Source: Myxococcales bacterium (GTDB lineage: Bacteria; Myxococcota; Polyangia; HGW-17; SLPX01). From it: DNA of 11,065 nt. The notes below the pieces were generated by a model. The model made no database searches. It had not been told where the DNA came from and was given only the letters and a program-made list of their open reading frames with translations. Made by a program: the position numbers and the translations under genes. The stretch is from assembly GCA_007131745.1 (NCBI GenBank), contig SLPX01000171.1, positions 1 to 11,065 of the forward strand, in the 5' to 3' direction. Of the stretch, positions 6,308 through 11,065 are shown one piece after another. Positions within the stretch are counted from its first letter, which is position 1. Each line of letters begins with the position of its first letter.

Positions 6308-6478
6308 ATGCAATCCTGGATAGGGCTGAGTCAAAAACGTGTTCGCATCTTTTCAAACCATGATGTCGGGCATGTTGTGATCAGGGGCATAGCATCTGTT
6401 CTGCATGGTGTTTCACGGGCGACTTTTGATCCGGAAATAATTGTTGATGCTACCCCGGAAAATGCTCAACATCTTTGA
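6308..6478 (+). pseudogene. Truncated, inactivated nucleotidyltransferase-like fragment (MNT/AbiEii type)
   Basis: From ATG 6308 the frame encodes 56 residues. The part HDVGHVVIRGIASVLHG followed by VSRATFDPEIIVDATPENAQ closely follows the N-terminal signature of MNT/AbiEii-like nucleotidyltransferases, which normally read GG-x-A...LHG...R-x-T-x-D-x-D...ENA. Two catalytic features are changed: the first glycine of the GG pair is Arg (AGG codon), and the DxD aspartate pair has become D-P-E. The protein then stops at TGA 6476, where family members continue well beyond 100 residues. It is therefore a dead fragment. Related nucleotidyltransferases are often toxin or antitoxin partners, so it may once have belonged to such a module. 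It sits between the third-ATPase remnant and the ATPase 2 promoter. The frame extends upstream of 6308 without recognisable similarity. Confidence 0.6.
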
Positions 6479-6506
6479 TCCGCATACTTTCACCTTTCCC
6501 TTGTAT

Positions 6507-6535
6507 GCAAAATAGAAGTTACACTTCTATTTTGC
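6507..6535. promoter_or_regulatory. Perfect 13-bp-arm dyad operator-like site before ATPase 2
   Basis: Arms GCAAAATAGAAGT (6507-6519) and ACTTCTATTTTGC (6523-6535) pair perfectly around TAC. Its central 27 bases (6508-6534) align without gaps to the dyad before ATPase 1: the CAA-x-ATAG-x-A half-site is shared and differences occur as matched pairs on both arms. It overlaps the candidate -35. It is not followed by a proper U-tract, and the gene it precedes starts 48 bases later, so an operator is more likely than a terminator. Confidence 0.72.
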
Positions 6536-6546
6536 TTTGGTAGAAT
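6518..6546 (+). promoter_or_regulatory. Candidate sigma70-type promoter of ATPase 2
   Basis: GTTACA (6518-6523) and TAGAAT (6541-6546) are separated by 17 bases. As at ATPase 1, the -35 lies in the dyad and the -10 just beyond it. Transcription would start near 6552-6553, coinciding with an ATG that opens an eight-codon frame (MTQTNSG, stop at 6573-6575) ending seven bases before the ATPase start. That mini-frame could be a leader peptide or chance. Confidence 0.5.
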
Positions 6547-6582
6547 TATCAATGACTCAAACAAACAGCGGATAGATGACAA

Positions 6583-7851
6583 ATGAAATATCAACAGCGA
6601 GACATAGAGCGTCTCATTTTAAAGGCCGCATCACAGTTCCCCGCGGTGATCCTGACAGGTGCGCGCCAAACAGGCAAGACCACTACGGTTAAACACCTTT
6701 TTGGTGACACTCACCGATACGTGTCGCTGGATGACCCACTGACCAAGACCCAAGCTATAGAAGACCCGTATCTCCTGCTCAAACGTTTTCCTCCGCCGAT
6801 CATTCTCGATGAGATCCAGTACGCGCCCCAATTGCTTCATCTCATCAAGATCCTGATAGACGAAAACCGCCACACATACGGCCGCTTCATAATTACGGGA
6901 TCCCAGATATTTCCCCTGATGCAAGGGGTAACCGAATCCCTGGCCGGACGGGCTGCGATTTTGGATTTCCCCCCCATGTCCATACGGGAGGTCTGCGGCC
7001 TGGGCACGGCTCTGAAAAACAGTCACTCTCTTCTGGAAGAATCCAACATGAAACCTCCATCTCATGAAAAAAGGATTCGATTCCTTTTTCGCGGGGGATA
7101 TCCCGAAGTGGCGCTGGCCGATTCGGCCCGGGGAAAGCAAGCCTCCGTCAACAGGGATCTGGACGTAAACATGTGGTTTTCTTCTTACGTGTCCACGTAC
7201 CTGGAGCGTGATGTGCGAAACATCCAAAACATAGGCAATTTGAGAGATTTTCAGCGTTTTCTCTTAGCGCTGGCAGTGCGAACCTCCTCCCCGGTGAATA
7301 TGAGCGATGTGGGGCGCGACATCGGTGTGACCTATCAAACTATCAAAACATGGATCTCCATCCTGGAAACCACCGGTCAAATTACGACTATAACTCCCTT
7401 TTACGTCAACGTGGGAAAGCGGCTCACCAAAAAAACCAAAGTATATTTCTCGGATACCGGGCTGCTTTCGTATTTACTTGGTATACAAAACGAGCCGGGA
7501 ATCAGCCAAGGAATGGCGGCCGGTCCTCTTTTTGAAACCGCTGTGCTTGCACAAATACGAGCGCTTCATTCCAACCGGGGAGAAAACAGGTCAATATCTT
7601 TTTGGAGAACCGCTGCAGGGCACGAGGTGGATTTTTTGATCCAAGAGGGCATCAATCTCACTCCTGTAGAAGCCAAAATCACGGCCACGCCGAAACCAAG
7701 GGACGCTGATTCCATCGAGCGTTTCATTCAGCTTCTGTCCGGGCGAAAAGACAGAATGTGGCAAATCGGAAAAGGTTTTTTGGTTTGTCTGTGCGACGGA
7801 CGGATCCCATTGACCCGCAATGTAGACGCCATCCCATTCGGCTCGTTCTGA
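6583..7851 (+). CDS. COG1373 AAA+ ATPase with DUF4143 nuclease-like C-terminus (ATPase 2)
   Basis: This 422-residue protein has Walker A GARQTGKTT (26-34), Walker B IILDE (73-77), IITGSQ (103-108), SLAGR (R123) and YLERD (206-210). A winged-helix segment follows (MSDVGRDIGVTYQTIKTWIS, 240-259). The DUF4143 domain ends with the nuclease-like pattern HEVD (D350)...VEAK (E363, K365). It has the same architecture as ATPase 1 but is clearly divergent, with an insertion around 140-165 and different recognition-helix residues (TYQTIKTW against SAKTIRSW), so the two are not a recent duplication. Start ATG 6583 has only a weak GGA upstream; an alternative ATG at 6576 is in another frame. It appears intact. 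No partner gene is adjacent: the next gene, 212 bases downstream, has its own strong ribosome-binding site. The role is unknown; autoregulation through the upstream dyad is inferred. Confidence 0.92.
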   Translation: MKYQQRDIERLILKAASQFPAVILTGARQTGKTTTVKHLFGDTHRYVSLDDPLTKTQAIEDPYLLLKRFPPPIILDEIQYAPQLLHLIKILIDENRHTYGRFIITGSQIFPLMQGVTESLAGRAAILDFPPMSIREVCGLGTALKNSHSLLEESNMKPPSHEKRIRFLFRGGYPEVALADSARGKQASVNRDLDVNMWFSSYVSTYLERDVRNIQNIGNLRDFQRFLLALAVRTSSPVNMSDVGRDIGVTYQTIKTWISILETTGQITTITPFYVNVGKRLTKKTKVYFSDTGLLSYLLGIQNEPGISQGMAAGPLFETAVLAQIRALHSNRGENRSISFWRTAAGHEVDFLIQEGINLTPVEAKITATPKPRDADSIERFIQLLSGRKDRMWQIGKGFLVCLCDGRIPLTRNVDAIPFGSF

Positions 7852-8022
7852 CCGGCCTCGTCGGAAAACATCCCTGTCGAAACCTTTGCGCGGGTTTACG
7901 ACTCTCATGAATTCGGATACCATAAAATTGAGGTGATACTCAGGACTTTGCCGAACGCGAAAATGCAACCGTATTGTCTTTTGTGAAAACGCAGGGTTCC
8001 GAACCATTCGAGGTTGAATGCG

Positions 8023-8031
8023 TGATATTAT
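8023..8031 (+). promoter_or_regulatory. Candidate extended -10 for the propeller protein
   Basis: TGATATTAT has the TGn extension followed by TATTAT, with no good -35 upstream. It would place the transcript start near 8038, leaving a leader of about 25 bases that contains the strong ribosome-binding site. The rest of the 7852-8063 gap holds nothing recognisable. Confidence 0.35.
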
Positions 8032-8049
8032 CAGGAGGAACTGAGCCGT

Positions 8050-8058
8050 AAGGAGGTG
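8050..8058 (+). promoter_or_regulatory. Very strong Shine-Dalgarno that fixes a TTG start
   Basis: AAGGAGGTG matches the anti-Shine-Dalgarno almost fully. Its GGAGG ends seven bases before TTG 8064. There is no in-frame ATG before the signal peptide core, so TTG is the start. A strong ribosome-binding site with a weak start codon is a plausible way to set moderate expression. Confidence 0.8.
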
Positions 8059-8063
8059 TTTCG

Positions 8064-9458
8064 TTGTCGATCATCAACAAAATCACCTGGAAGAGTTTTT
8101 TTCAACTCTTCCTGTTTATCATGCTTTTTATGCAGTCTCTCAACGCGGGATGCAGCTCCCGTCGCGGTCTGAACATAATAGACGCGGAGGTGGATGCAGC
8201 GCCGCCCATGCCATGCGGGAATAGTGACTGGACAGAACCGGGTTCTCCGTGGCCCGTGTATATGGGTTGCCCCGAGCGCAGGAGTCGCTCCGCTGCCGTG
8301 GGTCCGGCCACGCCCGAAAACATCAGGTATGTGGGCGAAATCTCAAACTCCCCTGAAACCGAAGAATGGAGATTGGAAGCCATGAGTCACGGCGGCCCGG
8401 TGATCGCATCAGACGGAACCTTGTACATAGGATCTTCCAGATTTTACCATGATGACGGCATTCCGCCCGGGTTGTGGTCACAACAGATTTTGGCTATTGA
8501 TCCCGACGGCTCCGAGCGGTTGATCTACGAAACAGAGTTGATAGCATTGCCCATGGATGCAGGTTCTTTGCAGCCTCCCAACGGGTTTGCAATCTCCATT
8601 GATGGTCATATCTATTTTGGTGTGATTAACTCCGAGACACGAACAAATCATAATGAAAACGAGATTATTCTAGCTTTCGACAAGAATGGAGCAGAAGTCT
8701 ACCAGAGCCGGCCTTATCATAGCTGGCACAAGGCGCTGGGTCCGGACGGTGTTTTTTATGCAAATGAACACGTGGACGAATCCAACAAATATCTGGTTGC
8801 CCTGGCACACGACGGCACCGAGCTTTGGAGATACAAAACGAAAAACCATTTTGCATCTTCTCTGGCGCTTGACCCACAGGGCCGAATCTATTTCTTTTTG
8901 CAGGAATTCGACTATGCCGCCGGTTGGGTCGGTCTCCTGGCCCTGCAGCCGGACGGCACTCTGCTCTGGGAGAAAAGAATCTCTGATTTTAAAGGTTCGC
9001 AACTGAGCATTGGAGACAACGGTTCACTTTATTTCTTCGCTGGTGAGCGGAACAAAGATCATTCTTTCGACTACTCCTTGTACGCGTATTCTTCCGACGG
9101 TGAATTCTTGTGGTCCCATCCGGTGGATGGTGTGCCCGGACAATCTCTTGCAATCGGACCCGGCTCCATGGTCGTAGGCGCCGCCGAGGACATTGTCTAC
9201 GCGTTTTCTCCGGACGGCGAAATTTTGTGGACGTACGAAGATAGAAAACAGTGGTCTGCACCAGGAGGACGTCCGGCCATCGACGGTGAAGGCACCACAT
9301 ACATCGTGATGCAAGATGGACTGCGCGCCATCCGGCGGGACGGAACCCTAAAGTGGAAAGCTCAAATCGGAACTCCATGGCAAGGGGTTGTTATCGGAGC
9401 CGACGGCACTCTGTATTTCAGTTGCGGGAAAAAGGGTCTGTGCGTTATAGAACATTAA
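8064..9458 (+). CDS. Exported PQQ-like beta-propeller protein, possible lipoprotein
   Basis: This 464-residue protein has an N-terminal signal: two lysines, then a hydrophobic stretch (about 11-25) ending LNAGC (26-30). The cysteine at 30 suggests a lipoprotein, but Asn at -3 is atypical for a lipobox. Cleavage after LNA by signal peptidase I is the alternative. Mature residues 60-464 contain repeated blades of the type DGTLYIGS...ILAIDPDGSERL, DGTELWRYKT, DGTLLWEKRI and DGEILWTYED, which is the PQQ-like (YncE/BamB-type) propeller pattern without obvious enzyme motifs. The segment PVYMGCPERRSRSAAVGP (64-81) resembles the opening found before the first blade in secreted propellers of Deltaproteobacteria. 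Such proteins usually act as scaffolds or binding proteins in the envelope. It has its own start signals and is convergent with the aminotransferase, 45 bases apart, with no convincing terminator between them. Confidence 0.85.
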   Translation: MSIINKITWKSFFQLFLFIMLFMQSLNAGCSSRRGLNIIDAEVDAAPPMPCGNSDWTEPGSPWPVYMGCPERRSRSAAVGPATPENIRYVGEISNSPETEEWRLEAMSHGGPVIASDGTLYIGSSRFYHDDGIPPGLWSQQILAIDPDGSERLIYETELIALPMDAGSLQPPNGFAISIDGHIYFGVINSETRTNHNENEIILAFDKNGAEVYQSRPYHSWHKALGPDGVFYANEHVDESNKYLVALAHDGTELWRYKTKNHFASSLALDPQGRIYFFLQEFDYAAGWVGLLALQPDGTLLWEKRISDFKGSQLSIGDNGSLYFFAGERNKDHSFDYSLYAYSSDGEFLWSHPVDGVPGQSLAIGPGSMVVGAAEDIVYAFSPDGEILWTYEDRKQWSAPGGRPAIDGEGTTYIVMQDGLRAIRRDGTLKWKAQIGTPWQGVVIGADGTLYFSCGKKGLCVIEH

Positions 9459-9503
9459 ACAATAAACAATGAACTTTTCATTCCTGCTCTGAAATCTCCG
9501 GCT

Positions 9504-10676
9504 TTATGGTTCGAACTCACGTATGCGTTCAACGGCTTGTGCGATGACCTCGGGGGGTTGATTGCCGAACGAAAGCCGGATGTGACCTTCGCCGCGGGGG
9601 CCGAACGCGGATCCCGGCACAGTGATGACGGATTTTTCCTGGAGCAATCTTTTGCTGTACTCGAACGAATCTTTGAAAGCCTTGGTGGTGATTCGGGCAA
9701 GTAATGATGTCCCGCCCCTTGGTTCCACGGCCTCGAGAGTTTTGCAATCCTTCAATGTTGAAAGCATAGCGTCCTTGCGCCGGGTCAACTCGGCGAGAGC
9801 TTCCGGAACAAATGTATCAATTTGTTCAAGCGCGCCTAGAGCGGCCATCTGCGAGGGAACCGGCGCGCACACCACCAGGGCGTCCTGGACCTTGATGACT
9901 TCTTCCACGAAATCGGTTGAGGGACCGCAGAGATAACCGACCCGCCAAGCGGCCAAACCGAATGTCTTTGAAAAACTCCCCATCACAACGGTGCGGTCGG
10001 TGGGCATCAAGGTTGCGGGGCTGACGTGCGTCGCGGGGGCGAAGGTCAGCATGTCGTATGTTTCGTCTGAAAAAAGCCACAGGTCGTTTTTGTTGCAAAA
10101 CTCGCATAGAGTTTTTGTCTCTTCAATGTCCGGCACCCGTCCCGTGGGATTTCCAGGACTCACGAACACAACCACCCTGGTACGAGGTGACAGGGATTTT
10201 TGAAGCCGGTCGAAGTCAATCTTGTAGCCCTCTTCGTCGAGGACCAGGTCTACAGTGATCGGCGAGCAGCCGGCCAGTTTCACGGCAAAGACATGGTCGA
10301 AGTAGTATGGAGCAAAGATGATCACCTCGTCACCGGGGCAAGTAACGGTCAACAAAGCGTTGACAAACGCCTGGTTCGCTCCACAGGTGAGCATGACGCT
10401 GGAAGCGGATGCGCCACGGATGTTCTTGCGGGATCGCAAAAAAACTGCAGTTGCTTCGCGCGCCTCGGGCAACCCCGGGTCCGGACTGTATCCATGGATC
10501 AAGTTGTTTTCCATGTATTCCCGGATCCTTTGGAGAGATCGGTCCGGGGGTGACATCCCCAGCACCGCCTGCCCTAGGTTGAAAAGGTTTTCGCCTCGTT
10601 CTTGAAGTTTTTGAGCGAACTCGTTGATTCGAGCTATAGGCGGACGTTCGATTTGTCTTGTGCGGCCCTGCCACAT
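9504..10676 (-). CDS. PLP-dependent class I/II aminotransferase (AspC-like fold type I)
   Basis: This 390-residue aminotransferase would be cytosolic and move an amino group between an amino acid and a 2-oxo acid. Signature positions are YSPDPGLPEAR (63-73), CGANQA (98-103, PLP phosphate side), NPTG (176-179), SDETY (203-207, with D204 contacting the pyridine nitrogen), Schiff-base lysine in GSFSK (K237), and the substrate-carboxylate arginine in HIRLSFG (R367). The length is normal for the family. Start ATG 10676 follows AAGAAGGTG (10681-10689) at good spacing. The donor substrate cannot be deduced: the family includes aspartate, aromatic and kynurenine transaminases, and no pathway neighbours are present in the window. 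Downstream it faces the propeller gene. Upstream lies a 389-bp intergenic region, so it probably has its own promoter. Confidence 0.93.
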   Translation of the reverse strand: MWQGRTRQIERPPIARINEFAQKLQERGENLFNLGQAVLGMSPPDRSLQRIREYMENNLIHGYSPDPGLPEAREATAVFLRSRKNIRGASASSVMLTCGANQAFVNALLTVTCPGDEVIIFAPYYFDHVFAVKLAGCSPITVDLVLDEEGYKIDFDRLQKSLSPRTRVVVFVSPGNPTGRVPDIEETKTLCEFCNKNDLWLFSDETYDMLTFAPATHVSPATLMPTDRTVVMGSFSKTFGLAAWRVGYLCGPSTDFVEEVIKVQDALVVCAPVPSQMAALGALEQIDTFVPEALAELTRRKDAMLSTLKDCKTLEAVEPRGGTSLLARITTKAFKDSFEYSKRLLQEKSVITVPGSAFGPRGEGHIRLSFGNQPPEVIAQAVERIREFEP

Positions 10677-10702
10677 GTTTCACCTTCTTAGAGATTGCGT
10701 TT

Positions 10703-10772
10703 GCCGGGTTTACATGTTTGCATGAATCAATACTTCCGAATCGGCAAAAAAACAATTCCGTCGAAACCCGGC
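10703..10772. repeat. Inverted repeat with 9-bp perfect arms and 52-base spacer
   Basis: GCCGGGTTT (10703-10711) pairs with AAACCCGGC (10764-10772). On the plus strand the second arm is followed by CTTTTT, terminator-like, but the loop is long and no plus-strand gene feeds into it. On the minus strand it would fall in or before the aminotransferase leader. Its role is unclear. Confidence 0.35.
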
Positions 10773-10916
10773 CTTTTTGGAAATGTAGCTTTTCTTTGTC
10801 ATGATTCCGAATCTTTGAAACACCCACATGGCGTTGACGAATAAACACTTCTTGGACTCTTAGCCGCACCCCGGGTTTAAAATAGTCTTGCAATTTTTCA
10901 AAAACCCCCCATTCTT

Positions 10917-10953
10917 TTTCCCGATAGGTATTTAGACTTGTGATATCGGGAAA
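10917..10953. promoter_or_regulatory. Inverted repeat with 10-bp perfect arms, operator-like
   Basis: TTTCCCGATA (10917-10926) and TATCGGGAAA (10944-10953) are perfect inverted copies separated by 17 bases. The half-site centres are 27 bases apart, about two and a half helical turns. They lie about 110 bases before the terminal Shine-Dalgarno, in a plausible promoter position for the right-hand gene. Either a paired-dimer operator or a hairpin is possible. Confidence 0.45.
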
Positions 10954-11059
10954 GGCATGTTTAGCAAAATTGCGGTGCGTAATAGCCGGTGTTTTTCAGA
11001 ATTCAGGTTTGCCGCAGCCGGATTGGGATTTCGACCCGGCGGAATAACCTTCTTTTCAC

Positions 11060-11065
11060 GGAGGA
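11060..11065 (+). promoter_or_regulatory. Shine-Dalgarno of a gene starting beyond the window
   Basis: GGAGGA forms the last six bases of the window. A start codon is expected a few bases outside, on the plus strand. Nothing of the gene itself is visible. Confidence 0.4.

Larger units (their letters stand above)
10677..11065. other. Intergenic region between aminotransferase and an unseen right-hand gene
   Basis: No convincing gene is visible in either direction. It holds the aminotransferase ribosome-binding site (10681-10689), two inverted repeats (listed separately), an AT-rich block around 10880-10920 and a terminal Shine-Dalgarno. No clear -35/-10 pair was recognised on either strand. 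The layout fits divergent promoters for the aminotransferase and a gene to the right. Confidence 0.6.

Noticed and set aside
9468..9482. Hairpin AATGAA-CTT-TTCATT between the convergent genes as a terminator
   Set aside because: The stem is only six A/T-rich pairs without a U-tract, so it is too weak to call.
10957..11065. Plus-strand frame MFSKIAVRNSR... open to the right edge
   Set aside because: There is no properly spaced Shine-Dalgarno, the composition looks non-coding, and a good Shine-Dalgarno at 11060-11065 points to a start beyond the window.

Overview
This window looks like chromosomal DNA from an anaerobic Desulfobacterota (old Deltaproteobacteria) lineage or a close relative. That is inferred from the gene mix, not from a marker gene: a selenium/sulfur-transfer operon (EF2568-type cysteine desulfurase, YedF, DUF3343), a eukaryote-like Ser/Thr kinase with WD40 repeats, a secreted PQQ-like propeller protein, and several COG1373 (AAA_14/DUF4143) ATPases. 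No rRNA, tRNA, CRISPR array or recognisable transposase gene was seen.

Layout. (1) 1-2030, minus strand: a large Ser/Thr protein kinase whose 3' end lies beyond the left edge. (2) 2031-2288: a divergent promoter region with a 12-bp perfect palindrome. (3) 2289-4313, plus strand: a tightly coupled operon of cysteine desulfurase, YedF and DUF3343 carrier-like protein. The genes overlap by 4 and 14 nt, and the third appears to start at a TTG inside yedF. (4) 4325-7851: an accessory island. It holds an intact DUF4143 ATPase, a second 96%-identical copy of the DUF3343 gene with its ribosome-binding site, a decayed C-terminus of a third ATPase, a decayed nucleotidyltransferase fragment, and a second intact, divergent DUF4143 ATPase. 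(5) 8064-9458, plus: an exported PQQ-like beta-propeller protein. (6) 9504-10676, minus: a class I/II aminotransferase, convergent with it. (7) 10677-11065: intergenic, with two inverted repeats and a Shine-Dalgarno sequence at the very end that suggests a plus-strand gene just outside.

How it fits together. The desulfurase would take sulfur or selenium from (seleno)cysteine, YedF (TusA-like plus DsrE-like) would accept it, and DUF3343 would be a further small carrier. The island sits directly downstream of this operon. A 293-bp direct repeat, holding the whole DUF3343 gene, flanks the first ATPase.

The most notable signal is that both intact ATPases are preceded by a 27-bp dyad of the same size and half-site pattern, with paired compensating base changes, lying over the -35 of a candidate promoter. 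Both ATPases also carry a winged-helix segment that could read such an operator. With two gene remnants between them, this suggests repeated acquisition of self-regulated ATPase/nuclease cassettes at one site.
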